From Flavobacterium sp. 20NA77.7 (GTDB lineage Bacteria > Bacteroidota > Bacteroidia > Flavobacteriales > Flavobacteriaceae): DNA of 64,000 nucleotides. A program made the translations under genes and the position numbers. Of the stretch, positions 7,067 to 16,758 are shown piece after piece (the first letter of the stretch is position 1; each line of letters opens with the position of its first letter). The notes under the pieces were generated by a model. That model saw nothing but the letters and a program-made list of their open reading frames with translations. It was not told the origin of the DNA and did not search any database. Location: the NCBI RefSeq assembly GCF_031326205.1, contig NZ_CP133721.1:2108001-2172000 (forward strand), written 5' to 3'.

Positions 7067-9507
7067 TGACTATTTCTACTTTTTTTATTGAAGAAACATT
7101 AAACACATCGTTTTCAAATCATGCTGAAAATGTAGAATTTGATCATATTTCAATTGATAGTCGGTCGCTACAAAATAGTGCAACTACCTTATTTTTTTGC
7201 TTAAAAGGTCAAAATCATGATGCGCATGAATTTATCGCATCTCTAATTTTCAAAGGTGTTTCTTACTTTATCGTAGAATATATTCCTGCTGAATTTGAAG
7301 ATAAAGCCCATTTTTGTGTGGTGCAAGATAGTGCCAAAGCCTTACAAAAAATGGCAACAGCTTATAAAAAAGCTTTTTCAATAGAAACAATTGGAGTTAC
7401 TGGTAGCAACGGAAAAACGATAGTAAAAGAATGGCTAAATTTTCTATTAAGTCCAGATTACGCAATAGTCCGAAGCCCTAAAAGTTATAATTCGCAAGTG
7501 GGAGTGCCGCTTTCTATTTTTGGGATTAATGAAAAACATAATTTAGGCATTTTTGAAGCGGGCATTTCAGAAAAAGGCGAAATGGATGCTTTAGCAACTA
7601 TTATTCAGCCAAATATAGGGGTGTTTACCCATTTAGGAACAGCTCATGACGAGGGTTTTCAAAACACCGAACAAAAATTAATTGAAAAATTAAAACTTTT
7701 TAAAAATTGTAAAGTCGTTATTCTTGAAAAGAATGATTTTGTTGAAAAACATTTAAATTGTTCGTCCTTTACGTGGAGTTTTGAAAATAAAAATGCAGAT
7801 GTTGTAGTGCTTTCTAAAGAAAAAAAGGAGCAAAAAACACATATTACACTAAAGTATCAAAACAACTCTTTTAGTATTTGGATCCCATTTACCGAAGAAT
7901 CAGCAGTGGAAAATAGTTTAACTTGTATAGCTTCAATGCTTTATCTTGGGATTATACCAGAAGTTATTGGCTCACGTATTTCACAATTATATGCAGTTGA
8001 AATTAGACTTCAGGCAAAAAAAGGAATCAATAATTGCTTACTCATTGACGATAGCTTTTCGAGTGATTACCAGTCATTAAAAATTGCCTTGGATTTTTTA
8101 GACCAACAAAAATTACATCAAAAAAAGACAATTATACTATCAGATATTTTTCAGAGCGGCTTAGACCCAAAACAATTATACACCAATGTAATTAAGGCGT
8201 TACAAAACAGCAAAATTGATAGAATAATTGCTATAGGTGAAACCATTAGTGCTCAATTAAAAGATTTGCCAAATGTATTTTGTTTCCCTTCAACACTCGT
8301 TTTTTTACAGCAGTTTAATACCCAATCCTTTCAAAATGAAACGATACTTGTTAAAGGTGCGAGAAATTTTCATTTTGAAGAAATTATTGTGCTTCTTGAG
8401 GAGAAAAAACACGAAACCAAACTAGAAATTAATTTAGATGCACTAACGGCTAATTTAAATTATTATAAGAGCAAACTTAAACCAGAAACTAAAATTATGG
8501 TTATGGTGAAAGCGTTTGGATATGGAAGCGGTGGCTATGAAATTGCTAAACATTTAGAACATCTAAAAGTTGCTTATTTAGGGGTTGCATTTGCCGATGA
8601 AGGAATCGAATTAAGAAAAGCAGGAATTACACTTCCTATTATGGTGCTAAATCCTGAGAACAGTAGTTTTAATGCCATCATTGCTTATAATTTGGAACCT
8701 GAAATTTATTCTTTAAATGGATTAAAATCCTTTCTTGAATTAGCAAAACAAAAAAATCTACATCAATACCCAATACATATTAAAATAGATACGGGTATGC
8801 ATCGTTTAGGTTTCAATACTGCAGAAATTGAGCCGTTGATTCAGTTGATACATCAAAACAATTTAGTTCAAGTAAAAAGTATATTTTCACATTTAGCCGC
8901 TAGTGATGATGTAAATGAAAAAGCGTTTACCTTAAAACAAATTGAACTTTTCTCAGACGCATATACTATTATAACAAGTGCAATTCAATACAAACCAACT
9001 CGCCATATACTAAACACTTCTGGGATTTTTAACTATGCCGAATATCAATTTGAAATGGTTCGATTAGGTATTGGTATTTATGGTTTTGGAAATTCTGAAG
9101 AGGAGTATAAACAGTTAGAAAATGTGAGTACGTTAAAAAGTATTATTTCACAAATTAGATCCATAGATGCTGGAGAAAGCATCAGTTATAACCGAAAATT
9201 TATTGCCCCTAAAAAAATGAATATCGCCACCATTCCTGTTGGCTATGCCGATGGTATAAGACGTGCTTGGGGCAATGAAAAGGGATATGTACTCATTAAC
9301 CAACAAAAAGCCACTATAGTTGGTACTATTTGTATGGACATGCTTATTGTTGATGTAACAAACATTGATTGTCAAGAAAATGATGAAGTAATTGTTTTTG
9401 GTACACAACCTTCTATAGTAGAAATGGCAAAAGTCATTGGTACCATTCCATACGAAATTATTACAGGTATTTCACAGCGTGTGCCACGTGTTTTTTATAA
9501 AAATTAA
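7066..9507 (+). CDS. murF-alr: Bifunctional MurF ligase / alanine racemase
   Basis: 813-residue fusion of two peptidoglycan precursor enzymes. The N-terminal half is UDP-MurNAc-tripeptide:D-Ala-D-Ala ligase, with the ATP loop GSNGKT at residues 113-118; the C-terminal half (from about residue 455) is a PLP-dependent alanine racemase. The racemase PLP lysine is K482 in MVKAFGYG and the opposing catalytic tyrosine is Y708 in SYNRKF; GYADG and the C-terminal TGISQRVPR are present. Both active sites look complete, although the MurF half has diverged from stand-alone MurF. This fusion is known in Bacteroidetes. It makes D-Ala and uses D-Ala-D-Ala in the cytoplasm. Confidence 0.92.
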   Translation: MTISTFFIEETLNTSFSNHAENVEFDHISIDSRSLQNSATTLFFCLKGQNHDAHEFIASLIFKGVSYFIVEYIPAEFEDKAHFCVVQDSAKALQKMATAYKKAFSIETIGVTGSNGKTIVKEWLNFLLSPDYAIVRSPKSYNSQVGVPLSIFGINEKHNLGIFEAGISEKGEMDALATIIQPNIGVFTHLGTAHDEGFQNTEQKLIEKLKLFKNCKVVILEKNDFVEKHLNCSSFTWSFENKNADVVVLSKEKKEQKTHITLKYQNNSFSIWIPFTEESAVENSLTCIASMLYLGIIPEVIGSRISQLYAVEIRLQAKKGINNCLLIDDSFSSDYQSLKIALDFLDQQKLHQKKTIILSDIFQSGLDPKQLYTNVIKALQNSKIDRIIAIGETISAQLKDLPNVFCFPSTLVFLQQFNTQSFQNETILVKGARNFHFEEIIVLLEEKKHETKLEINLDALTANLNYYKSKLKPETKIMVMVKAFGYGSGGYEIAKHLEHLKVAYLGVAFADEGIELRKAGITLPIMVLNPENSSFNAIIAYNLEPEIYSLNGLKSFLELAKQKNLHQYPIHIKIDTGMHRLGFNTAEIEPLIQLIHQNNLVQVKSIFSHLAASDDVNEKAFTLKQIELFSDAYTIITSAIQYKPTRHILNTSGIFNYAEYQFEMVRLGIGIYGFGNSEEEYKQLENVSTLKSIISQIRSIDAGESISYNRKFIAPKKMNIATIPVGYADGIRRAWGNEKGYVLINQQKATIVGTICMDMLIVDVTNIDCQENDEVIVFGTQPSIVEMAKVIGTIPYEIITGISQRVPRVFYKN

Positions 9508-9518
9508 GTAATTTTTTT

Positions 9519-9526
9519 TACTTTCG
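9519..9526 (+). promoter_or_regulatory. Possible mscL promoter (-7 element)
   Basis: TACTTTCG, one base from TAnnTTTG, lies 26 bases before the mscL ATG. No clear TTG is seen at -33. Confidence 0.35.
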
Positions 9527-9551
9527 TTTCAAACATTTAATATCATTTACT

Positions 9552-9923
9552 ATGCTCAAAGAATTTAAAGAATTTGCCATGCGTGGCAATGTAGTCGATT
9601 TAGCAGTAGGGGTTATAATCGGTGGTGCTTTTGGAAAAATTGTTAGCTCCTTTATTGAAGACGTTATTACTCCCTTAGTACTTAAGCCAGCTTTAGAAGC
9701 TGCAAACCTTACTAAAATAGAAGAATTAACCATTTTTGGAGGAGTAAAATACGGCATGTTTCTTTCTGCTATAATTAACTTTATTATCGTTGCCTTTGTT
9801 TTGTTTTTACTTATCAAAGGGATGAATGCCGCAAAGAAAAAAGAAGCTCCGGTACCTACTATACCTAAAGGTCCTTCTCAAGAAGAACTATTAACCGAAA
9901 TTAGAGATTTATTGAAAAAATAA
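9552..9923 (+). CDS. mscL: Large-conductance mechanosensitive channel MscL
   Basis: Inner-membrane homopentameric channel that opens under membrane tension during hypo-osmotic shock. The N-terminal stretch FKEFAMRGNVVDLAVGVIIGG with a following TM1 is the MscL signature. TM2 covers about residues 75-95 and the C-terminal helix ends in EIRDLLKK. At 123 residues it is slightly shorter than E. coli MscL (136). It stands alone with its own promoter candidate and a strong terminator. Confidence 0.95.
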   Translation: MLKEFKEFAMRGNVVDLAVGVIIGGAFGKIVSSFIEDVITPLVLKPALEAANLTKIEELTIFGGVKYGMFLSAIINFIIVAFVLFLLIKGMNAAKKKEAPVPTIPKGPSQEELLTEIRDLLKK

Positions 9924-9930
9924 ATTGTAC

Positions 9931-9962
9931 AAAAAAGCTGTTTCTCTCGAAACAGCTTTTTT
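9931..9962. terminator. Bidirectional terminator between mscL and the RND gene
   Basis: Perfect 14-base stem AAAAAAGCTGTTTC / GAAACAGCTTTTTT with loop TCTC. The A and T tracts on either side let it end transcription from both convergent genes. Confidence 0.9.
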
Positions 9963-9979
9963 AACAAACAAAACTATGA

Positions 9980-12900
9980 TTAAGCCATAATATCAGTTGT
10001 TTTTCTATCTCGTAGCCAATATTTTACTCGTTTCACCAAGTAAAACATTACAGGCACCATAACTAATGTTAATACCGTAGCATACGTTAATCCAAAGATA
10101 ATAGTCCAAGCTAATGGTCCCCAGAAAATTACATTATCACCACCCATATATAAATGAGGATTTAATTCGGTAACTAATGAAAAGAAATCGAAGTTCAAAC
10201 CTATAGCTAAGGGAATTAACCCTAACACTGCAGTTAATGCCGTTAATAAAACAGGTCTTAAACGAGATTTCCCAGATTCAATAATTATTTCTTTTATTTC
10301 TTCTAAAGATAAGTCATCATGGCTTTGTAAGTTATTATCTGCTACTTTTTTATCTAATAACAACACAAAGAAGTCCATTAATACAATACCATTTTTTACC
10401 ACTATTCCCGCAAGCGAAATAATCCCCATCATAGTCATTAAGATGACGAAATCCATATTGGCAATTACATAACCATAGAAAACCCCACTAAAGCTTAATA
10501 ATACAGTAAATAAGATTACCATTGTTTTTGAAACAGAGTTAAATTGAAGCACAATAATAATGGTAATCCCAGCTAATGCTAAAAACAATGCATACATCAA
10601 GAAACTTTGATTTTTACCTTGCTCTTCTTGCACTCCAGAAAACGAATAACTTATTGATTTAGGAAACTCATACGCTTTCAATTCTTCCCCAATTTGTTTG
10701 GTAATTTCATCTCCATTATAACCCGTTAACACATTAGAATAAATTGTCATGATGCGTTTTTGGTTTTTTCTTTTAATTTGGTTATATGTAGTCGTTTTTT
10801 TCGTTTCTGAAACCGCAGAAATAGGCACTTGCATCATTTGTCCATTATTTTGATTTCTGAAAGTTAAAGATTGATTGAACAATACATCTTCATTTTTACG
10901 TTGGTCATCTTGCATACGCATGGTAATGTTGTAATCGTCATCACCTTCTTTATAGGTGGAAATTTCTTGTCCATATACAGAACGACGCAAATTAAACCCT
11001 AATTGCCCTGTTGAGACACCTAAACTTCCCGCACTTACACGATCTACTTTTACTTCTAACTCGGGACTATCTTTATTTACATCCACACTTAAACGTTCAA
11101 TGCCTGAAATATTTTTAGAATTGATAAACGCAATCATTTTATCTGCTTCAACTAGCATTTCTTGATAATCAGAACCTGTTAATTGAATACTTATAGGGTA
11201 TCCTGCTGGCGGTCCATTCGCATCTTTTTCTACGGTAACTTTTGCTCCAGCAATTCCTTTAACTTTTGCTCTAATTTCATCTAATACATCAGACGTATTT
11301 ACGCCTTGTCTAAATTTAAATTCAGAGAAATTAACCGTTACTTTTCCTTTATAAGGTGTCTCTGAAGCCGAACCAGCATCTACATTTGGGTTTCCAGCAC
11401 CTACGCCTACTTGAGACACAATAGACTCTGCCAAATAATTTTTATTTGTTTTTTTATCCACATATTTATCTAAAATTGAAATCACTTGTTTTTCAACAAA
11501 TAGAGTGGCTTTATTTGTCTTTTCAATATCGGTTCCTTGGGGATATTCAATATATGTGATTACCTGATTTGGAATATTATCTGGGAAAAACAAGACTTTT
11601 CTAGGGAAAATTCCTAACAACATAAAAGAGAAGAACAACATCCCAATGATAGTTACTAATGCCAACCAAGCTCTTTTACCTGTTAAAATTTTAGCTAAGA
11701 AATTTTTATACTTATCTTCCATTTTTGGGAAAAAGTTATGCTGAAAATCTTGCGTCCATTGGTATAATTTGATTTTATATAACCACATTAATCCTAATGA
11801 AATAATAGCCAAATGTCCAATTGCTTTTGCAAAAGTAGAATCAGTTAAATGTCCTAATAGCACAAATACAATTCCAACTACACTGAATATAATTGTATAT
11901 AACTTGGCTGATTTATTTGAAACATTTCTATCTTCAGTATCCATAGAACCACCTGTCATAGCTGCATTGACAACCATTGCCACAAATAATGATGCGGTTA
12001 GTGTTACCGTTAAGGTTATTGGAAAATATTTCATAAATTTTCCCATTGTTCCGGGCCATAAGGCAAAAGGTAAAAATGCCATTAAGGTGGTGGCTGTAGA
12101 AGAAATTACAGGCCAAGCTATTTCACCAATACCAATTTTAGAAGCTGAAACTTTGTCCATGCCTTTTTTCATATTAGCAAATACATTATCTACAACTACA
12201 ATCCCATCATCTACGAGCATACCTAATCCCATAACTAATCCAAAAAGAACCATCGTATTTAAGGTTAAACCAAAAGCATTTAATATTGTAAATGCCATCA
12301 ACATTGAAAGTGGAATAGCTGCTCCTACAAACAACGAATTTCGTAATCCCATGGTAAACATTAAGACAATCATTACTAATACAATTCCAAAAATGATATG
12401 ATTAGATAATTCGTCTACTTGATGCTCAACACGAGAAGATTGATCATTTGAAAGTTCAATAATTAAGTTTGATGGTAAATAAGAGGCTTTTGCTTTTTCT
12501 AACTTTTCTTTTACTTGCTCAATAGCAGAAATCATATTTTGGTTTGAACGTTTTTTTACATTCAGCATCACTACTTCCTGACCTTTTTCACGCGCATACG
12601 TTGTTTTTTCTTTTTCTTTAAAACGGATAGATGCTATATCTTTTAAGTAAACCGTCCCTCCAAATGATTTAACAATAACGTTTTCTAATTCTTTTGGGTC
12701 TTTAATTTCTCCAACAATTCTAATATTATTTCTAGAGCCTTGCGAAATTAAATTTCCACCCGACAGCGTCATATTTTCATATTTAACCGCATTTTGAATT
12801 TCATCAAATGAAACTTTTGCAGCCGTCATTTTGAATATGTCAACAGCGATTTCTACTTCTTTATCATCTACACCTAAAATATCAACTTTTTTAACTTCTG

Positions 12901-13441
12901 GTATTTCTTCAATATCATCTTGCAATAATTCGCCATATTTTTTTAATTGCTGTGTGGTATAATTACCCTTCAAATTGATATTCAGAATTGGCACTTCCTC
13001 CGAAATATTTAATTCGAAAACACTTGGTTCTACCTTACTTCCATTGTCTAAATTTGGCCAATCTGAATCTGCTTTTTTAATATCAACTTTGTCTTTAATT
13101 TTAGTTTTAGCCTCTTCAATTCCAACTTTATCAGCAAACTCGACAATTATCATTCCATAATCTTGAAAAGAACTTGATGTGATTTTCTCTACTCCAGAAA
13201 TATTTTTAATTTCTTTTTCTAATGGTTTAATGATTAATTTTTCTACGTCTTCGGCAGAATTTCCAGGGAAAATTGAAGAAATATAAATTTTATTCTCAAT
13301 TATTTCAGGAAAATCTTCACGAGGCATGGTAACATAGGCTATTACTCCTGTAATAACAATAAGTAGCGTCAAGATATACACTGTAACTCTATTATCTACA
13401 GCCCAACTTGATATTCCGAATTCTTTATTTTTGTGTGACAT
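9980..13441 (-). CDS. RND efflux permease (AcrB/HAE family)
   Basis: Inner-membrane proton-driven efflux pump of 1153 residues, working with the adaptor and TolC-type channel encoded upstream. RND hallmarks are the N-terminal TM1 with MPREDFPEI after it, GLVMGLGMLVDDGIVVVDN (TM4, around residue 410) and the C-terminal RLRPVLLTALTAVLGLIPLA. It is about 100 residues longer than AcrB. Most of the excess is an insertion around residues 500-575, between the two repeats, which carries two extra hydrophobic segments. The substrate is unknown. It is the last gene of the operon, 81 bases after the adaptor, and a long hairpin lies in that gap. Confidence 0.92.
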   Translation of the reverse strand: MSHKNKEFGISSWAVDNRVTVYILTLLIVITGVIAYVTMPREDFPEIIENKIYISSIFPGNSAEDVEKLIIKPLEKEIKNISGVEKITSSSFQDYGMIIVEFADKVGIEEAKTKIKDKVDIKKADSDWPNLDNGSKVEPSVFELNISEEVPILNINLKGNYTTQQLKKYGELLQDDIEEIPEVKKVDILGVDDKEVEIAVDIFKMTAAKVSFDEIQNAVKYENMTLSGGNLISQGSRNNIRIVGEIKDPKELENVIVKSFGGTVYLKDIASIRFKEKEKTTYAREKGQEVVMLNVKKRSNQNMISAIEQVKEKLEKAKASYLPSNLIIELSNDQSSRVEHQVDELSNHIIFGIVLVMIVLMFTMGLRNSLFVGAAIPLSMLMAFTILNAFGLTLNTMVLFGLVMGLGMLVDDGIVVVDNVFANMKKGMDKVSASKIGIGEIAWPVISSTATTLMAFLPFALWPGTMGKFMKYFPITLTVTLTASLFVAMVVNAAMTGGSMDTEDRNVSNKSAKLYTIIFSVVGIVFVLLGHLTDSTFAKAIGHLAIISLGLMWLYKIKLYQWTQDFQHNFFPKMEDKYKNFLAKILTGKRAWLALVTIIGMLFFSFMLLGIFPRKVLFFPDNIPNQVITYIEYPQGTDIEKTNKATLFVEKQVISILDKYVDKKTNKNYLAESIVSQVGVGAGNPNVDAGSASETPYKGKVTVNFSEFKFRQGVNTSDVLDEIRAKVKGIAGAKVTVEKDANGPPAGYPISIQLTGSDYQEMLVEADKMIAFINSKNISGIERLSVDVNKDSPELEVKVDRVSAGSLGVSTGQLGFNLRRSVYGQEISTYKEGDDDYNITMRMQDDQRKNEDVLFNQSLTFRNQNNGQMMQVPISAVSETKKTTTYNQIKRKNQKRIMTIYSNVLTGYNGDEITKQIGEELKAYEFPKSISYSFSGVQEEQGKNQSFLMYALFLALAGITIIIVLQFNSVSKTMVILFTVLLSFSGVFYGYVIANMDFVILMTMMGIISLAGIVVKNGIVLMDFFVLLLDKKVADNNLQSHDDLSLEEIKEIIIESGKSRLRPVLLTALTAVLGLIPLAIGLNFDFFSLVTELNPHLYMGGDNVIFWGPLAWTIIFGLTYATVLTLVMVPVMFYLVKRVKYWLRDRKTTDIMA

Positions 13442-13460
13442 ATATTTTAGTTTCAGGCTT

Positions 13461-13509
13461 CAAGTTTAAGGTTTAAGCGTTTTGTGAACAACTTGAAACC
13501 TTAAACTTG
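13461..13509. repeat. Long hairpin inside the efflux operon
   Basis: CAAGTTTAAGGTTT (13461-13474) pairs perfectly with AAACCTTAAACTTG (13496-13509), and the stem can extend inward past a one-base bulge. It sits between the adaptor and RND genes and has no T tract, so it is more likely an mRNA-stability or processing element, or intergenic filler, than a terminator. Confidence 0.6.
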
Positions 13510-13522
13510 AAACAATTATATT

Positions 13523-14647
13523 TTAGAAATTAAGTTTCATTCCATCTGCAATACTTGTAGCTCCCTCGGTAATTATTTTATCATTTACAGCTAATCCACT
13601 TATAATTTCGGTTACATTATCTGATGATTTACCTACTTTTACTACAACTTTTTTAGCCACTGCTTTAGCACCATTTACTTGTGTAGCTACAAAAACAAAC
13701 TTATTATGAGCCGCGTCTTCTTGTACTACGTTTGTAGGAACAACGATAGCATTTTTAACCGTATAATCAATAATTTTAAGTTTTGCGACTTGATTTGGTC
13801 GTAATAAATTATCTGGGTTTGGTAAACTTACCTCAATGCCAAAACTTCTGTTATTAGGATTAATAAAATTTCCTACTTGGCGTACTTTTCCTTTATACGT
13901 TTTTCCTAATGATGTTAAATATACATCTACCAATGTGCCCGGTTTTAATTTTCCGATATAGGCTTCAGGAACTGTTGTTTCAACATACATATTTGCTAAA
14001 TTTACAATGCGCATTAATCCTTGTGGATTAGGAGCAACTACCTGACCTCTTTCTACAAAAACCTCATCAATTGTTCCTGAAAAAGGGGCACGAATTATCG
14101 TTTTTGCAACTTGAGCTCTCATTTGTGCTACAGCTTTTTGAGCCGATATCATTTGTGTTTGAGCTTGTAAATATTGAATCTCAGAACCAATTTTTTTATC
14201 CCAAAGATTTTTTTGTCTTTCAAAAGTTGTTTTAGCCAGTGCATATTGATTTTCAATGCTAGCTAATTGTTGTCCCATTCCTGCATCATCAATTTTTCCT
14301 AAAACTTGACCTTTTGCAACTCGTTGACCTGCTTTTACATTTAGAGTTACTAATGTGCCGCTAAATTCGGGTTGAATTAAGATATTTTCTTTTGTATCAA
14401 CACTTCCTTGAATTTCTAAATAATGGTTGAAAACAGTATCTTTAAGTGTAATTAAAGAAACTAATGTTTCGGTTTCAGCAGTTTTATCTCCTGCTAAGGC
14501 AGCATTAATTTTTGTTAACTCAGCTTGAAGCTCAGTCTTTCTTTTAGTTAATTCTGTTTTATTCTTATCTTTTATCAAATCATCTGTAGATTTTTGACCA
14601 CAAGACAAGACAACTAAAGCAGTTAAGGTTAAAGCTATTTTTTTCAT
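13523..14647 (-). CDS. RND efflux periplasmic adaptor (membrane fusion protein)
   Basis: 374-residue HlyD/AcrA-type adaptor that links the RND pump to the outer-membrane channel. The N-terminus is a lipoprotein signal with lipobox LSCG (Cys16). A helical segment (RKTELQAELTKINAAL) follows. The lipoyl-like half-motifs LNVKAGQRVAKGQVLGKID and RAPFSGTIDEVFVERGQVV flank the alpha-hairpin, and the beta-barrel and membrane-proximal domains complete it. It lies 18 bases downstream of the TolC-type gene, in the same operon. Confidence 0.93.
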   Translation of the reverse strand: MKKIALTLTALVVLSCGQKSTDDLIKDKNKTELTKRKTELQAELTKINAALAGDKTAETETLVSLITLKDTVFNHYLEIQGSVDTKENILIQPEFSGTLVTLNVKAGQRVAKGQVLGKIDDAGMGQQLASIENQYALAKTTFERQKNLWDKKIGSEIQYLQAQTQMISAQKAVAQMRAQVAKTIIRAPFSGTIDEVFVERGQVVAPNPQGLMRIVNLANMYVETTVPEAYIGKLKPGTLVDVYLTSLGKTYKGKVRQVGNFINPNNRSFGIEVSLPNPDNLLRPNQVAKLKIIDYTVKNAIVVPTNVVQEDAAHNKFVFVATQVNGAKAVAKKVVVKVGKSSDNVTEIISGLAVNDKIITEGATSIADGMKLNF

Positions 14648-14665
14648 TTGTTTATGTTTTTTTAT

Positions 14666-16006
14666 TTAATTTATTAATTTTTCTAATATTGCTCTTTTAT
14701 TTATCACATCAAGCATCGCTTGTAAAAGTTCTTGTTGTGCTGTGTATAATTGTTTTTGAGCGTCTGCAAAATCAAAACTTGTAGACAAACCTTCTCTAAA
14801 TTTAATTTCTTGTTTAGCCTCAATTCGTTCAGCAAGTTTTAAATTAGCCTGTGCAATAGCATATTTTTGAATACAATACTCATAATCACTTTTTGCTTTT
14901 TGGTATTGTAATTTTAGTTTTTGAGCTGTTTCTGTTACTTGAACTTTGGCTTTTTCTAATTCAATTTTGGCTTGTTGCGTTCGGGCTGTTCGTCCAAAGC
15001 TACTAAAAACAGGCACATTTAATCCTAAACCAACATTTGAAAAATTATACCATTTTTGGCTAGAATTCATAATGTTGAATTGATTAGAAAATGTGTTGTA
15101 TCCAAAATTTATTTGTGCACCAAGTGAAGGTAATGCTTTACTTTTTTCTAATTTAACTAATAACAGTTTACTTTGTTCAATATTTTTACCTATTTGAAAA
15201 TCAATATTTTTTTCAACTTCAAATGTTTGTGATAATAAATTTAAATCAATGTTTTGTTGGGTTAAATCGTCTAATTTATCTGTTAGTTTCAAATCGTTTT
15301 CCAAATCAATACCTACAATTAATTTCAACATATTAAGTGCAATCTGTTTTTGTTTGGTAACATTATCTAATGCACTATTTAAAGAATTTAAGGTAATTTG
15401 TAATTGCTCTACACTTTCTTCTTCTATCAATCCGTTTTTATAAATTTGCTTGGTATCTGAAAGAATCTTTTCCAAGATTGCTTTATTTTTATTCAAAACG
15501 GAAATATTTTCTTCTGCAAATAATACATTCCCATAAGAATTGATGACAATTTCTTTTATTTCTTGGTTTGTTTTTACGATGGCATTTTCAGATATTTTTA
15601 AATACGTTTTTGCTGATTGTAACCCAACCAAATAAGAGCCGTCAAATATTAATTGATTTAAGCTTACCGATGTAATCGCATTGTGCTTTGTTCCAAATGC
15701 TATTCCAATAATTTCATCTGCTGGTGCCGCCGGATTAAACGTATTTGCTGCTACCCCTTGTTTTTGAAACTCAAACGTTTTTAAATAAGAAACCGACCCC
15801 GAAATTTGAGGCAAGCCCATAGTAGTTGTTTCCCATTTTTTCTTTTTTGCAATTTCTAAATCTTTTGAAGCATTTACAACGCTATAATTATTTTTTTGCG
15901 CATAATCAATAGCCTCTTTTAACGAAAAAGCAAATGAATTTACTCTTTCTTGTGCAAAAAGACCATAACTAATTGTCAAACAGGTTATCAAAGTTAATTT
16001 TCTCAT
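14666..16006 (-). CDS. TolC-family outer-membrane efflux protein
   Basis: 446-residue outer-membrane channel component. The start is placed at ATG 16006 (MRKLTLITCLTISYGLFAQ), which gives a clean Sec signal peptide. A TTG four codons further up would overlap the tetR stop and add only a few residues. The long helical repeats (SLKEAIDYAQKNNYSVV... and ELEKAKVQVTETAQKLKLQYQKAK) and the two-fold repeat of the OEP family are visible. It pairs with the downstream adaptor and RND pump. Confidence 0.92.
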   Translation of the reverse strand: MRKLTLITCLTISYGLFAQERVNSFAFSLKEAIDYAQKNNYSVVNASKDLEIAKKKKWETTTMGLPQISGSVSYLKTFEFQKQGVAANTFNPAAPADEIIGIAFGTKHNAITSVSLNQLIFDGSYLVGLQSAKTYLKISENAIVKTNQEIKEIVINSYGNVLFAEENISVLNKNKAILEKILSDTKQIYKNGLIEEESVEQLQITLNSLNSALDNVTKQKQIALNMLKLIVGIDLENDLKLTDKLDDLTQQNIDLNLLSQTFEVEKNIDFQIGKNIEQSKLLLVKLEKSKALPSLGAQINFGYNTFSNQFNIMNSSQKWYNFSNVGLGLNVPVFSSFGRTARTQQAKIELEKAKVQVTETAQKLKLQYQKAKSDYEYCIQKYAIAQANLKLAERIEAKQEIKFREGLSTSFDFADAQKQLYTAQQELLQAMLDVINKRAILEKLIN

Positions 16007-16014
16007 TTTTACTA

Positions 16015-16617
16015 TCAATTATTCTTTTTTAAATGTTTCTCTAATTCTTTTATTCCTTTTTCTGTACAAATTCCTCTTAAATGATATTCTAAATAAATCA
16101 ATTGAATTTCATTTGACGAAAAAAGTTCTATATTAAAAATTTCTGTATCCTTTAAACTAGTCATGCCCGCAAAATAAAAACGAGCAATCAATGCTGTATT
16201 GATTTCTTTTCTAAAAAACCCTTGGGCTATTCCTTTTTCTAGATTTACAACAATACAATCGCCCATTTTATCAAATTGTTTTAACATCAACGTCTTATGA
16301 ATTTTTGGATAATACTTCTGAAGTTGATATATAGGGGATGTACTTTCGTTTTTTAAATTTTTCATTACAAAATCCTTGATTACAAATAATTCTTCAATAG
16401 GATTATGACCTAAAGCAAAAATTGTATCAATACCACTGGAAATAGTGTCAAACAAATGCATGGTAGATTCTTCCACTAATTGGTCTTTGGTATTGTAATG
16501 CTGATAAATCGTTTTTTTTGAAATACCCATTTCTGTCGCAATATCATCCATGGTAACACTCTTGAATCCAAGTGTTAAAAACATATCAGTTGCTTTAATT
16601 AGAATTTGGTCTTTCAT
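16015..16617 (-). CDS. TetR/AcrR-family regulator, first gene of the efflux operon
   Basis: 200-residue repressor-type protein. The N-terminal helix-turn-helix reads VTMDDIATEMGISKKTIYQHY, followed by a divergent all-helical ligand-binding domain. It is the promoter-proximal gene of the tolC-adaptor-RND operon, which suggests autoregulation of the efflux system. An inverted repeat overlaps its promoter (see the 16639-16677 entry). The inducing ligand is unknown. Confidence 0.92.
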   Translation of the reverse strand: MKDQILIKATDMFLTLGFKSVTMDDIATEMGISKKTIYQHYNTKDQLVEESTMHLFDTISSGIDTIFALGHNPIEELFVIKDFVMKNLKNESTSPIYQLQKYYPKIHKTLMLKQFDKMGDCIVVNLEKGIAQGFFRKEINTALIARFYFAGMTSLKDTEIFNIELFSSNEIQLIYLEYHLRGICTEKGIKELEKHLKKNN

Positions 16618-16638
16618 TTTTTAAGTATAATTTCGATG

Positions 16639-16677
16639 CAAATGTATGTCAGAAACTTTTAAAACAAAAATAGTTTC
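16639..16677 (-). promoter_or_regulatory. Efflux operon promoter with candidate TetR operator
   Basis: On the minus strand TTG (16667-16665), 18 bases, TACATTTG (16646-16639) is a good match to the Flavobacterium consensus. The inverted repeat GAAACT (16652-16657) / AGTTTC (16672-16677), with 14 bases between the arms, covers the -33 element and spacer, where a repressor would block transcription. The promoter is better supported than the operator. Confidence 0.6.
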
Positions 16678-16758
16678 CAAAGTTTTTATAAAAATTTAAC
16701 AATTGAATAACATTAAACAATTCTAACAAATAACTTATCTTAGCAAAAAAATATACAA

